64,000 bases of DNA from GCA-020343675 sp964462945 (GCA_964462945.1 CAYWZW010000003.1:1-64000), one strand, 5' to 3'; positions 49,182 through 58,625 are shown, counted from the stretch's first letter. The notes: generated by a model not told the origin, from the sequence alone. Made by a program: numbers and translations.

Positions 49182-49605
49182 GGCGATATCCGTCTCGAAA
49201 GAAAGGGGCGTGCAGAAGGTCAATGTGCCTGACGCCGAGCTCAAAGCCGGCTTCGGCCTCGTCGGCGACGCCCATGCGGGGCCGTGGCACAGACAGGTCA
49301 GCCTGCTGGGCATAGAGTCGATTGAGAAGATGATCGCCAAAGGCGCGAAGGTTTCGCCGGGGAATTTCGCCGAGAATATTACCACTGAAGGCATCGACCT
49401 GCTCAAGCTTTCTCTGGGCAGCAGGCTCAGGCTCGGTAAGAGCGTCGAGCTGGAAGTCACGCAGTTCGGCAAGGAATGTCACAGTCGATGCGAAATCTTC
49501 GAGCAGGTGGGCGACTGCATCATGCCGCGTGAGGGAATCTTCGCCAGGGTCACTAAAGCCGGCCGTATCCAGGTGGGCGATCTTATAGAGGTCATCGATG
49601 ATTAA
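49156..49605 (+). CDS. MOSC-domain protein
   Basis: The 149-residue protein is a stand-alone MOSC domain: GRIRAISVSKERGVQKVNVP, GLVGDAHAGPWHRQVSLLGI, the conserved cysteine in QFGKECHSRCEIFEQVG, and the final strand GRIQVGDLIEVID. MOSC domains carry sulfur for molybdenum cofactor sulfuration or bind the mature cofactor. The start is GTG 49156 after GGTGG; TTG 49135 and GTG 49147 are possible. Sitting between moaC and mogA, next to xanthine-dehydrogenase-family genes that need sulfurated cofactor, it may assist sulfuration. Confidence 0.9.
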   Translation: MAITEGRIRAISVSKERGVQKVNVPDAELKAGFGLVGDAHAGPWHRQVSLLGIESIEKMIAKGAKVSPGNFAENITTEGIDLLKLSLGSRLRLGKSVELEVTQFGKECHSRCEIFEQVGDCIMPREGIFARVTKAGRIQVGDLIEVIDD

Positions 49606-50074
49606 AGCCGCGATATTGACAATCAGCGACAGTTGCGCACAAGGCAACCGGACCGATACGAGCGGCCAGACCATCGGAGAGATGCTCGACGATGCGAAGT
49701 TCGAGGTCGTTGAGAAGGCCGTAGTCCCGGATGATTGCCAGGCCATCGCCGAGGCCCTGGTGCGCTTTTCGGACCAGAAGGGTGTTGAAGTTGTGTTGAC
49801 CACCGGGGGAACGGGGCTGGGACCTCGTGACGTGACGCCGGAGGCTACGGCGTCCGTGTGTGAGCGGATGGCCCCCGGACTGAGCGAGATTCTGCGGTTT
49901 GAAGGGTACAAACGGTCGCCCAACGCCGTTCTGTCTCGCGGCGTAGCGGGCTTGCGGAAAAGTACGTTGATTATCAATCTCCCCGGCAGCCCGAAGGCCG
50001 TCCGCGAATCGCTGGAGATCATTCTGGACCTTCTGCCCCACGCCGTGGACATGATGCGCGGCGGCGGACATTGA
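49598..50074 (+). CDS. mogA: Molybdopterin adenylyltransferase
   Basis: The 158-residue protein has the MogA/MoaB fold with IKAAILTISDSCAQGNRTDT, the nucleotide loop VVLTTGGTGLGPRDVTPEAT and KSTLIINLPGSPKAVRESLE. It adenylates molybdopterin before molybdate insertion by MoeA. It overlaps the MOSC gene by eight bases and is last of the cofactor run. It converges with the molybdate transporter gene 38 bases away. MoaB-type naming is equally possible. Confidence 0.93.
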   Translation: MIKAAILTISDSCAQGNRTDTSGQTIGEMLDDAKFEVVEKAVVPDDCQAIAEALVRFSDQKGVEVVLTTGGTGLGPRDVTPEATASVCERMAPGLSEILRFEGYKRSPNAVLSRGVAGLRKSTLIINLPGSPKAVRESLEIILDLLPHAVDMMRGGGH

Positions 50075-50112
50075 CCGGCCGGACGGCGAGATGATTTTGT
50101 CGCCGCAATCCC

Positions 50113-51291
50113 TCACTGCGACAATCCGGTGATGTCCTTTCTTACCAAATAGGCCAAAAGAGTTCCAGCAATCAGGCCAATAACAAAACCGTACGGAAGA
50201 AAGCCGGCCGTCAGCGCCACGAGTAAGGCGACGGAGAAATCCGTTTTGGACGAGGAAATATCTCGAATCAACATCATCAACATCAGGCTCTCAAAGAGAA
50301 GAATTACACCCAAAACGGGCAACGGAAAAATCTTAATGACATCTTCAAAGCCTGCACTAAAGAAGAATCCCAATAACAGATATAATGAAGCATAAATAAT
50401 CACCGACCCGCCCGTCCGAGCGCCAAATGCGTAGTGTCCCGCCATTCCTCCGGAACCATGACAGGTGGGAATCCCGCTCAGGAAGGGATTGATAAGGTTA
50501 ATCACGGCGTAGGTAAGACTTATTTTGCGCACGGTAATAGGCGTCTGGGGAAACAAGTCCTCGGCAAGCTGCCTGGTCGCAAAGATTGAGTTACCGAGAG
50601 ACAGGGGGATTTGCGGCAGTGCCAGCACAACGAATCCGGTGAGAATATCCGGCAGCTCGGGCATGTGGAATTGAGGCAAGCTGAATCCTGCGCTCTTGAG
50701 CACCGCAGCGGCATCCAATTTGAAGATGAAAGCATAAGCCACGCCCAATGCAATAACGAATATGGCCGGAGGGAATTTGCGGTTACCGATGAAGAAAAGG
50801 GTCAGCGCGAACCCGATTGCCGCCAATCCGCAGCCAATCATACCATCGGCCACAACGTAATTCTCGAGCGCCACGGATGCGAGCTTGAGTCCCAATCCAA
50901 ACTGGATTCCTCGAATGACACTCTTGGGAATGACTCGGCCGAGCCAGTCAACCAAACCGGTCACCGTTAGGAGCAGCATAGTGATTCCAATAGCCAATCC
51001 CGCTCCGTAAATAATATTTCCGCTTAGCTTCTGAGCAATCACCAGGACCGCCACGGCCTTTAACGGCTGGACGGGCATGGGAATTCCATAAGCGAACGCC
51101 GTGAAAAGCTGCATGGCGCCGAACATAATCAGGACGCTCGCCGTATCAAGGCCGGATGCGAGAATCATCCCCACGATCAGAGGGAAGTCCGTGCCGATAT
51201 CCCCAAACGCGCCCGAAAATTCATTGCGGTCGAACTTAGTGGTTGCCCAGCGTAACCTGGCCAATGCGATGGCGTTCTCGATAAGTTTCAT
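50113..51291 (-). CDS. Sulfate/molybdate transporter, MOT1-like
   Basis: The 392-residue membrane protein has about ten helices and matches the MOT1 group of the sulfate permease superfamily: FDRNEFSGAFGDIGTDFPLI (about residues 20-39) and AFAYGIPMPVQPLKAVAVLV are its two signature regions, repeated as LPQIPLSLGNSIFATRQLAE and PTCHGSGGMAGHYAFGARTG. No STAS domain is present. It lies between two molybdenum enzyme and cofactor gene sets, so molybdate uptake is the likely role. It is divergent from the second hydroxylase set. Confidence 0.9.
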   Translation of the reverse strand: MKLIENAIALARLRWATTKFDRNEFSGAFGDIGTDFPLIVGMILASGLDTASVLIMFGAMQLFTAFAYGIPMPVQPLKAVAVLVIAQKLSGNIIYGAGLAIGITMLLLTVTGLVDWLGRVIPKSVIRGIQFGLGLKLASVALENYVVADGMIGCGLAAIGFALTLFFIGNRKFPPAIFVIALGVAYAFIFKLDAAAVLKSAGFSLPQFHMPELPDILTGFVVLALPQIPLSLGNSIFATRQLAEDLFPQTPITVRKISLTYAVINLINPFLSGIPTCHGSGGMAGHYAFGARTGGSVIIYASLYLLLGFFFSAGFEDVIKIFPLPVLGVILLFESLMLMMLIRDISSSKTDFSVALLVALTAGFLPYGFVIGLIAGTLLAYLVRKDITGLSQ

Positions 51292-51400
51292 ACGCAGGTG
51301 TTATATGGGATATCAAACAACCGAGCAAGCCTCTTTTGAGATAACTCTTGTTGCTTTCATAATTCGGTGGAAAAGGCTGTTCTGATTCTGCGAATCTGTC

Positions 51401-51406
51401 TATAAT
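51401..51406 (+). promoter_or_regulatory. -10 element upstream of the second hydroxylase set
   Basis: A perfect TATAAT stands 73 bases before the ATG at 51479; the hexamer 17 bases upstream (tgttct) is a poor -35. No recognisable ModE-type dyad was found. Confidence 0.35.
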
Positions 51407-51478
51407 CTTGTCGGTAAGGCCGGCGATGTGCCGGCTGAGTGTAATCTGGGAGATTCCAGATAGACTGGAGGATAGTTT

Positions 51479-51961
51479 ATGGATGCCACAATTACTCTCA
51501 TTGTCAACGGGGACGAGCGAACCATCGTTACCGATCCGGAGCGATCGCTGCTTGAGGTCTTGAGAGAAGACCTGCACGTGACCGGTCCTAAGTACGGCTG
51601 CGGCGAAGGCCGCTGCGGCGCCTGCACGGTCTTGATGGACGGTGAGCGGACTCTGGCGTGTGTGACACCCGTCTCCAGGGCGGATAAGAAAAGGATCACA
51701 ACAATCGAAGGACTTGCCGAAGGAGACCGCCTCCATCCCGTTCAGCAGGCGTTCCTCGATGAAGGCGCCATTCAGTGCGGCTATTGTACACCCGGCATGA
51801 TCTTAACCGCTGTGGCACTTCTCAAAGAGAATCCTCAGCCTACGGATGAGCAGATCGTCGAACGGATGAACGGCAACCTGTGCCGGTGCAACGGATACGT
51901 AAAAATAGTCAATGCGGTCCGCCGCGCCGCGGCCCAGATTGCGGAGGTGAAAAAACCATGA
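51479..51961 (+). CDS. [2Fe-2S] small subunit of molybdenum hydroxylase (second set)
   Basis: The 160-residue protein follows GGAGG and has both clusters: GPKYGCGEGRCGACTVLMDG for the plant-type one and GAIQCGYCTPGMILTAVALL with NLCRCNGYVKI for the second. It lacks a signal and is carried out with the large subunit, whose start overlaps its stop as ATGA (51958-51961). It is a paralogue of 45838-46314. It shuttles electrons from the molybdenum centre to an unknown acceptor. Confidence 0.94.
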   Translation: MDATITLIVNGDERTIVTDPERSLLEVLREDLHVTGPKYGCGEGRCGACTVLMDGERTLACVTPVSRADKKRITTIEGLAEGDRLHPVQQAFLDEGAIQCGYCTPGMILTAVALLKENPQPTDEQIVERMNGNLCRCNGYVKIVNAVRRAAAQIAEVKKP

Positions 51962-54123
51962 TTGAGAATAATCTTACAGAGAAAATGCCCAAGCGCCGGG
52001 GCGCTGACTTTGTGCAGCAAACAGGCGACCATGTCGAGTTGAGCCGGCGCGCCTTTGTGCAACTGCTGGGCACGGGGCTTCTGGTCACGGTCACGCGGGA
52101 CGTGTCATTCGGTCAGGGAGGTCGCGGCGGCGGGGGACGGTCCATCGCCGTGGCTGCGCGAGTCCACGTCGACCGGGATGGCGCAATCACCGTCATGACC
52201 GGCAAGGTCGAGGAAGGCCAGGGCCCCCGCGCACAATTATCGCAGGCCGCAGCAGAAGAGTTGCGGGTCCCCGTCGAGCGGATCCGCCTGGTGATGGCCG
52301 ATACGGACCTTGTTCCTGATGATGGTATCACGGCAGGCAGCCGGACTACGCCGGGCACGGTGCCCGACGTGCGCCGAGGAGCCGCAACCGCGCGCGAGCT
52401 GCTGGTCCGCCTGGCCGCGGAGCAGTGGAAGGTGGATCCCGGCACACTACAGGTGCGGGACGGCGCGATCGTAAACAAGGCGACCAATCAAAAAATGACC
52501 TACGCCGATCTGGCCGGGTCAAAGGACATTGCCGAGACCTTCAAACAGCCTGTATCCTCTGATGTTGCTTTGACGCCGGTGAATGAATGGCAGACTCTTG
52601 GCAAGCCCATTCCCAGACCGAACGGCCGGGACGTCGTGACCGGGGCACATCGTTATCCCTCGGATATCGTACGGCCCAATATGCTCTATGGGAAAATCCT
52701 GCGTCCGCCGTCCTACGGAGCGACGCTCGAATCCATCGACCTTTCCAAGGCCCAGGCGATGAAGGACGTAGTCGTCCTTCGGGACGGCCAGTTTGTGGGA
52801 TGTGCTGCGCCCTCGACGTTTCGTGCCGTCCAGGCGTTGGAGGCTCTTGCCGGGGCTGCATCGTGGAAGACGACCCCTCAGCCGTCGAGCAGGGAACTCT
52901 TCGCTTATCTGAAAGAACACGCCCGGACCGGCGGAGGCTCACGTCCTCAAACGAGGGGCTCTGTTGACGAGGCATTTGGCCGGGCGGGCAAGGTCCTTAG
53001 CGAAACCTACCATTTGGCCTACATCCAGCACACGCCGATGGAGCCGAGGGCCGCGATTGCAGAGTGGAACGACGGCAAGCTGACCGTCTGGGCGGGTGTC
53101 GATGGTCCCCAGCGGGTGCAAGGGGATTTGGCCCGGACTTTCCAGCTTCCGACCGACCGGGTTCGCATGATTGTGCCCGATATGGGTGGCGGGTTCGGGG
53201 GCAAGCACACGGGCGAAGCGGCGGAAGAAGCCGCCCGATTGGCCAAAGCAGCGGGGCGGCCGGTTGCCGTGCACTGGACGCGAGCCGAAGAATTTACGTG
53301 GGCGTATTTCCGGCCGGCAGCCGTCATTGAGTGCAAGGGCGGCCTGGACAATAAAGGCTCGCTGATTGCCTGGGATTTTACCAACATCAACGCGGGCGGG
53401 GCCGCCATTGATACGCCGTACAATATCCCCAACACAAGAATCCTCTCGGCCGGCTCCGATTCTCCTCTGCGCCAGGGTTCATACCGGTGCCTCGCGGCGA
53501 CGGGGAACAACTTCGCGCGCGAGTCCTTCATGGATGAGCTTGCGGTGGCGGCGGGGGCCGATCCGCTTGTCTTCAGATTGGCCCATTTGGAGAACCCGCG
53601 CATACGAACCGTCCTCGAAACGGTAGCCAAACACTTTGATTGGCCCGCACGCAGGAAAAAAGTCACTCCTGAGATTGGCGTGGGACTCGCCTGCGGGACG
53701 GAAAAGAACTCCGTCGTGGCCGCATGCGTCGAGGTGCATATTGACCGCAAACGTGGCGAGATCAAAGTGACTGAGATTTGCGAAGCCTTCGAGTGCGGCC
53801 CCATCCAGAATCCCGCCAACATGCTTTCCCAGGTGCAGGGCTGCATCGTCATGGGCTTGGGCGGTGCGCTGCGTGAAGAAATGGAATTCGAAGACGGCAA
53901 GATTTTGAATGCCAGCTTTGCCGGATATTTGGTGCCGCGATTCAAGGATGTTCCCAAGATCGACGTGCATCTGATCAACAAGACGGACATTCCTTCGGCC
54001 GGCGGGGGGGAGACGCCGATTATTGCCATCGCCCCGGCCATCGGAAACGCCGTCTTTGCCGCGACCGGCATTCGTCTGCGTTCAATCCCGATGCAGAACG
54101 CCTTGCGCCGGCAATTGTCGTGA
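51958..54123 (+). CDS. Xanthine dehydrogenase-family molybdopterin-binding subunit, Tat-exported (second set)
   Basis: From ATG 51958 the protein has 721 residues with Tat signal HVELSRRAFVQLLGTGLLVT. The molybdopterin domains show GKVEEGQGPRAQLSQAAAEE, GGGFGGKHTGEAAEEAARLA and the active-site glutamate region SAGGGETPIIAIAPAIGNAV. A Gly/Arg-rich stretch follows the signal. The architecture is that of IorB-like enzymes without FAD subunit. Start and upstream stop are coupled. It is followed by xdhC and mocA, which install the sulfido ligand and cytosine nucleotide, so the cofactor is probably the MCD form. Substrate is unknown. Confidence 0.93.
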   Translation: MIENNLTEKMPKRRGADFVQQTGDHVELSRRAFVQLLGTGLLVTVTRDVSFGQGGRGGGGRSIAVAARVHVDRDGAITVMTGKVEEGQGPRAQLSQAAAEELRVPVERIRLVMADTDLVPDDGITAGSRTTPGTVPDVRRGAATARELLVRLAAEQWKVDPGTLQVRDGAIVNKATNQKMTYADLAGSKDIAETFKQPVSSDVALTPVNEWQTLGKPIPRPNGRDVVTGAHRYPSDIVRPNMLYGKILRPPSYGATLESIDLSKAQAMKDVVVLRDGQFVGCAAPSTFRAVQALEALAGAASWKTTPQPSSRELFAYLKEHARTGGGSRPQTRGSVDEAFGRAGKVLSETYHLAYIQHTPMEPRAAIAEWNDGKLTVWAGVDGPQRVQGDLARTFQLPTDRVRMIVPDMGGGFGGKHTGEAAEEAARLAKAAGRPVAVHWTRAEEFTWAYFRPAAVIECKGGLDNKGSLIAWDFTNINAGGAAIDTPYNIPNTRILSAGSDSPLRQGSYRCLAATGNNFARESFMDELAVAAGADPLVFRLAHLENPRIRTVLETVAKHFDWPARRKKVTPEIGVGLACGTEKNSVVAACVEVHIDRKRGEIKVTEICEAFECGPIQNPANMLSQVQGCIVMGLGGALREEMEFEDGKILNASFAGYLVPRFKDVPKIDVHLINKTDIPSAGGGETPIIAIAPAIGNAVFAATGIRLRSIPMQNALRRQLS

Positions 54124-54134
54124 GAGAGAGTAAG

Positions 54135-55226
54135 ATGGATAGAAACCAACGCCGCACGGACATTCATCAGAAAGTTTTGGAGTTCATAGACGACGGCGTG
54201 TCTTTCGCCGTGGGTCTGGTCCTGAGTGCCGAAGGTTCAACGCCCCGAAAGGCGGCGGTCCGGGCGGTCATTGACGAAACCGGCAAAATCTGGGGCACGC
54301 TCGGCGGCGGACTTGTCGAGGCGGAGGGCCAGCGCCGGGCCGTCGAGGTCTGCCGGACGAAACGGCCAATCGTCTTTGACATGCTCCTGCACGGCGCCAA
54401 CAGGGCCGCAGACGATCCTATTTGTGGCGGCTCGATGCGCATCCTGCTCGACCCGACGGCGGCAAAGGACAGGGCCTGCTACGCCCATGTGGCCGAGGCG
54501 ACCCAGCAGCGGCGGCGGGGCGTCATGCTCACCACGGTACGCACCGCTGAACGGACCGAAGTTACGTCACGGTGGTTTTCAGCCGAGAACATTCCGGCGG
54601 ATCTGCCCTTTCCGGGTGCGGAGAATGTGCGCTCGTGCCTGGCTCGCGAGACGCCTGAGCTTTTTGTCGAAAGCTCTCAGAACCCGGATGTTCTCACCGA
54701 AGTCCTCGTTGAGCCGGTGATTCCCAAGCCTCTTCTATTGATCGCGGGCGGCGGGCACGTCGGTCAGGCGCTTGCGGTTGCGGCCGACCTCGTCGGCTTT
54801 GATGTCACGGTCATAGATGACCGGCCCGAATTCACGGACCCGGCTCTTTTTCCGGAGGGGGCGACGACCTGCTGCGGTGACATTCCCGAGCAGATCGCGG
54901 CTCTGGCCGCACCGGGCGATACGTATATCGTCATTGTGACCCGCGGGCACAAGCTGGACGCCGAGACCCTGGAGGCCTGCATCCATGCCCCCGTTGCCTA
55001 TGTCGGCATGATCGGCAGCAGGCGGAAAGTCTCGTTGCTTCGTGAGAATTTCATTCAATCCGGCCTGGCAACGGAAGAGGGATTCGACCGGGTCTTTGCC
55101 CCCATCGGGCTGGACATAGGCGCCGTGACCGTGCCCGAAATCGCTGCAAGCATTACGGCGGAGTTAATTGCCGTCCGGCGAAAGGGTATTGCTCACACAG
55201 GCTCGATGAAGACGGAAGTGCCATGA
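54135..55226 (+). CDS. xdhC: XdhC-family molybdenum cofactor insertion/maturation protein
   Basis: From ATG 54135 (GAGAGAG upstream; GTG 54120 overlapping the previous stop is an alternative) the protein has 363 residues. The N-terminal XdhC domain has AEGSTPRKAAVRAVIDETGK and TLGGGLVEAEGQRRAVE; the C-terminal Rossmann part has LLLIAGGGHVGQALAVAADL and IVIVTRGHKLDAETLEACIH. XdhC binds the cofactor and supports its sulfuration before insertion into the apoenzyme. It lies just behind the large subunit and overlaps mocA as ATGA. It would serve one or both hydroxylases. Confidence 0.93.
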   Translation: MDRNQRRTDIHQKVLEFIDDGVSFAVGLVLSAEGSTPRKAAVRAVIDETGKIWGTLGGGLVEAEGQRRAVEVCRTKRPIVFDMLLHGANRAADDPICGGSMRILLDPTAAKDRACYAHVAEATQQRRRGVMLTTVRTAERTEVTSRWFSAENIPADLPFPGAENVRSCLARETPELFVESSQNPDVLTEVLVEPVIPKPLLLIAGGGHVGQALAVAADLVGFDVTVIDDRPEFTDPALFPEGATTCCGDIPEQIAALAAPGDTYIVIVTRGHKLDAETLEACIHAPVAYVGMIGSRRKVSLLRENFIQSGLATEEGFDRVFAPIGLDIGAVTVPEIAASITAELIAVRRKGIAHTGSMKTEVP

Positions 55227-55846
55227 TTTGTGCCATCGTTCTTGCCGCCGGTCTCTCTCGCCGAATGGGCGTCCAGAAACTGCTGCTGCCCTTCGGAGGT
55301 AAAACCGTCATTGCCCATATCGTCGATCAGCTTCTGGAGAGCATGGTTGACAAGGTCTATGTGGTCACAGGTCACCAAGCCGAACGAATCAGCCGGGAGT
55401 TGTCCGGCCGGCCCGTTTCCACCGTGAATAATCCTGACTACGAATCCGGGATGCTGTCTTCCGTGCGTTGTGGACTGCGCGCCTTGCCGGAGCAGTGCCG
55501 GGGGGTCTTGGTGGCGCTGGGCGACCAACCCGCCATCACCTCAAAGCTCGTTGACCGGATGCTTCAATCCTTCGCTGCCGCTGAAAAACGTATTCTCGTA
55601 CCGTTCTACGACGGCAAGCGGGGCCACCCGATTCTGTTTTCGGAAGTTTATCGCGAGGAGATTTTGACGCACTACGATAGCGTGGGCCTGCGGGGGCTTC
55701 TGCACGCTCATCCCGACGAGGTCTTTGAGCTGGCTGTCTCAACCTCTGCCGTGCTGTCGGACATGGACGTCCCGCAGGACTATCGACGGGAGCTTGCATC
55801 GATGGAAGACAACGCCGCAGAGCAGATCGATCCTAAGATCGAATGA
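55223..55846 (+). CDS. mocA: Molybdenum cofactor cytidylyltransferase-like protein
   Basis: The 207-residue nucleotidyltransferase begins MICAIVLAAGLSRRMGVQKL, the Rossmann-like NTP site of the MobA/MocA family, and has VLVALGDQPAITSKLVDRML and KRGHPILFSEVYREEI. MocA adds CMP to molybdopterin, making the MCD cofactor used by many xanthine-dehydrogenase-family enzymes. The ATG overlaps the xdhC stop (ATGA). It is the last gene of the second hydroxylase set and converges with the DUF1593 gene. A related role (MobA-like) is less likely given context. Confidence 0.9.
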   Translation: MICAIVLAAGLSRRMGVQKLLLPFGGKTVIAHIVDQLLESMVDKVYVVTGHQAERISRELSGRPVSTVNNPDYESGMLSSVRCGLRALPEQCRGVLVALGDQPAITSKLVDRMLQSFAAAEKRILVPFYDGKRGHPILFSEVYREEILTHYDSVGLRGLLHAHPDEVFELAVSTSAVLSDMDVPQDYRRELASMEDNAAEQIDPKIE

Positions 55847-55904
55847 GGTACGCCAGGAAGACGTTTCGCTCCCTGCGAGAATCTCACGCCGTGCACACAG
55901 TGGT

Positions 55905-57353
55905 TCAAGGTTCAACGGTGACAACAACTCGACGGTAGCTGTAAAGATTCGGCTCGCCGTCGTCTTTGAGCTCGAGAATGACATGGATTTCTCTTGCCTG
56001 ATTGACTGCGGGGGCCGTGAAACTCGCCTGCTGACTGTTGCTGCCTCGCAGATTGACGTCGCCGGTGTAGCTGCCCGCTTCCCGATAGACGAACCAATGG
56101 TAGGAAAGCTCGTCGCCGTCCGGGTCGTATGTTCCGGCTGCATTGAGGTTCACCGTCTGGCCAGCCTTCACCGTCAGCTTCACTACGGCCTTGCTTTTGT
56201 CGTTGTCAAAAGCGGCCACGGGGTTGTGATTGGCCTGCTCGAGCGTCTCGGCGACGCACCAGTCCATTCGGGCCGCAAAGTCATGCTGGTAAGCCTCACG
56301 CCATCTCCAGATGGTCGCCTGGTCGGACGTGTATTCGATGCCGTTCTCAGCGACGACCGTGTCCTGGGAGCCTCTGGCGTTCGTCCAGATGGGGCGCGTC
56401 TCGGCGTACGTCTGGCAAAGGACGTACCGTCCGCCCCAGCCTCCGTACGATGGGCTGATCGGGCTGCCCAGCCCATTACCGATCAGGCCGATAAGGGAGG
56501 GTGTATCCCCCTCCATGATGTATTTCAGTTTCGGATAGAGCGCTGCGAGCGGGCCGTGGCCTTTGATGATATTTTCCTCCAGCCACGGATTATCGACCAA
56601 TTCAAATTTATGGAAGGGGCTGTTCCTGTACTGGCGGTCACCGGAAATGCCCGTCCACGTGGCTTTGTAGTATTCATGGTGGCCCACCTCGCTGGGGGAG
56701 ACGATGTAGAACAGCTTCGGAAATGTCAGGCGCATCCAGCGTCCGGAATCGTCCTGGTCGGAGATGGTGTAAACACGCAGCTTCAAGACGAATGCGTCCA
56801 GTTTTTCCTGGGTCCGGGTATTCTTGATATCCCAGAGCGCCTGAGCCAGACAATTGGGCCCGCCCCAGACGCTGACCCAGACGGGACGGTCATCCGGCTT
56901 GTCAACCACCTCGATGATACGGCGTGAACCTTCGGAGCTTTTGCCCGGTCCGACGCCCTCCATGCCGAACGCGGGCAGGCCGGCTCGTGTGGCGTTCAGC
57001 AGATGTTCTTTGGTTGGGTATCCGGCCGCGTGCTTCAAGAGGTTCTCTCGCACCTGACCGTATGCTTCAATCCGCTCGCGGATCTTGTCAGGGCGGACCT
57101 TGTCTCTGAGCCAGACGGACGTCGTGGCGATCAGGCCCTCCACATCGTATTCGTTCGAATAGACCAAGAAACGCACCATCGACTCCTCGTCATCCGGCTC
57201 ATTTGTGATGTCCGTCAGCACAATCACCCGCGGCCTGTCCAGATGTTCGAAAACGAATTTCTGTTCGGCTAAGCCCACCTGCGACACCACTAACGCTGTC
57301 AGCATTGCGACCACGTATCTTGTTCGAGCTCGCTCTGCATATTTCGTAAACAT
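55905..57353 (-). CDS. DUF1593 protein with C-terminal Ig-like domain, secreted
   Basis: The 482-residue protein has a Sec signal peptide (YVVAMLTALVVSQVGLAEQ) and the DUF1593 domain starting PRVIVLTDITNEPDDEESMV (about residues 42-61), which resembles inosine-uridine nucleoside hydrolases; the acidic DEPD-type cluster of that fold appears as NEPDDEES. The last 90 residues form an Ig/PKD-like domain beginning VKAGQTVNLNAAGTYDPDGD. DUF1593 proteins are found with plant glycan degradation genes in Planctomycetota and Bacteroidetes; the substrate is not established. It is a single gene with the DHH gene 16 bases upstream. Confidence 0.85.
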   Translation of the reverse strand: MFTKYAERARTRYVVAMLTALVVSQVGLAEQKFVFEHLDRPRVIVLTDITNEPDDEESMVRFLVYSNEYDVEGLIATTSVWLRDKVRPDKIRERIEAYGQVRENLLKHAAGYPTKEHLLNATRAGLPAFGMEGVGPGKSSEGSRRIIEVVDKPDDRPVWVSVWGGPNCLAQALWDIKNTRTQEKLDAFVLKLRVYTISDQDDSGRWMRLTFPKLFYIVSPSEVGHHEYYKATWTGISGDRQYRNSPFHKFELVDNPWLEENIIKGHGPLAALYPKLKYIMEGDTPSLIGLIGNGLGSPISPSYGGWGGRYVLCQTYAETRPIWTNARGSQDTVVAENGIEYTSDQATIWRWREAYQHDFAARMDWCVAETLEQANHNPVAAFDNDKSKAVVKLTVKAGQTVNLNAAGTYDPDGDELSYHWFVYREAGSYTGDVNLRGSNSQQASFTAPAVNQAREIHVILELKDDGEPNLYSYRRVVVTVEP

Positions 57354-57369
57354 GTTTTCTCTCCTAACC

Positions 57370-58407
57370 TCAAATCTGGATGAGCTTGGTGTAGGGGTGC
57401 TCGGTGAGGCGGAGTGCTTTCAGGAATTTCCGGCAGACTTGCTGTTCAAGCTTCGCGGAAGCCGACTTCGTCAAGCCGGCAAAGGGTATCTGTCCACCTG
57501 CATAAGTCTTGTGTCCTCCGCCGGTACCTCTTCTTCCAACGACGCGATGTATCAGCTTGTGTGCTTCAAGGCTTTCATCGGACGTTCTAATTGATATCAG
57601 AATTCTTTCTTCGCGCAGACCGTAGCACATAGTACAGTTCACGTCATCGTCCCGGAGAAACAGGTCTGCGATCTCACCGATCATATCAGGATTGTCCACC
57701 GGTCCGAGGCTCGTGATGATTACGCTGTTTTGAAAGACGCGAGCATCTTTCAATGCCTCTGCGAGCATCTGGAAGTATTCTCGATTTACGCTACCCCGCT
57801 GTATCTCACTGAGCATCCGCTTATTGGCCAAAGGATACAGGAAATAGATGGCATCCATATCCGCTTTTATGGCCTCCCTGCCCAAATCCTGTGTGTCGGA
57901 CCGAATACCGTAAAGCAATGCCGTCGCCAGTTGTGTATCAATAGTTGTATTAAGATACTCCAAATACTCACACAGGATCGTGCTGGTCGAACCATACTTT
58001 CTCCGAACGTCGGTAAATTTGCACTTTCGCGTAGTCTGGCGCACGGGGTGATGATCTATGACGATGTCGGGGATAGCGTCGGCGGGAAATGAGTTGTTGC
58101 CTGTCCCGGGTTGCGTATCGACCATACAGTTCAGGTCAAATCGTGCCGGATCAATTTCTTTCAGAGGACGCAGATTCACGTTCAAATATCGCACTAAGGC
58201 TCTGTTCTCGGCTCGGCCGACGGTGCCGCCGCAGGCAATCGTACACTGAGCATCGGTTTGACTGTTTGCTATCCTGCGAAGCCCCATCGCCGATGCCAGC
58301 GAATCCGGGTCGGGATTGTCCTGCATCACAATCAGAATGGACTTGGATTCTTTGAGCAGACCGACAAGCGACCCTACTTTTCTCTTAATCTTCGCCGTTA
58401 CCTTCAT
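57370..58407 (-). CDS. DHH-family phosphoesterase, NrnA-like
   Basis: From ATG 58407 (GAGGGT upstream) the protein has 345 residues; a frame from 58518 is longer but not conserved. DHH motifs are visible: SILIVMQDNPDPDSLASAMG (I), NCMVDTQPGTGNN (II), IPDIVIDHHPVRQT (III), and the DHHA1 end has RGTGGGHKTYAGGQIPF. It probably degrades nanoRNA or dephosphorylates pAp. Motif I reads DNPDPDS where classical members have DxDxDG/S, which is still consistent. It may be co-transcribed with the DUF1593 gene. Confidence 0.88.
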   Translation of the reverse strand: MKVTAKIKRKVGSLVGLLKESKSILIVMQDNPDPDSLASAMGLRRIANSQTDAQCTIACGGTVGRAENRALVRYLNVNLRPLKEIDPARFDLNCMVDTQPGTGNNSFPADAIPDIVIDHHPVRQTTRKCKFTDVRRKYGSTSTILCEYLEYLNTTIDTQLATALLYGIRSDTQDLGREAIKADMDAIYFLYPLANKRMLSEIQRGSVNREYFQMLAEALKDARVFQNSVIITSLGPVDNPDMIGEIADLFLRDDDVNCTMCYGLREERILISIRTSDESLEAHKLIHRVVGRRGTGGGHKTYAGGQIPFAGLTKSASAKLEQQVCRKFLKALRLTEHPYTKLIQI

Positions 58408-58549
58408 TTGCTCAGACCCTCTCGATATCCACTTTGCCTCGGCCCTGCAACTTGCTGAGGCCCATTGTAGTAGCATATAAAGTCTGCCGGGGAAATTCAA
58501 GCTTCCTGAACGTGGCAATCGTTGTGGCGATTATCGCGCCTGGCCGCGC

Positions 58550-58578
58550 TTGACTTGGTGCAATACACGTGGTACCGT
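58550..58578 (+). promoter_or_regulatory. Possible promoter of the oxidoreductase-sulfatase operon
   Basis: TTGACT (58550-58555) and TACCGT (58573-58578) are 17 bases apart, about 48 bases before ATG 58626. The -10 is weak. Confidence 0.35.
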
Positions 58579-58625
58579 ATGGCCGTAGGCAGATTTGAAC
58601 TTGAACAGGAAAGGAGTAGTGACCG

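Noticed and set aside
50083..50104. cggcga/tcgccg hairpin between mogA and the transporter gene
   Set aside because: Only six base pairs, no T-run on either strand; could be chance, so not called a terminator.
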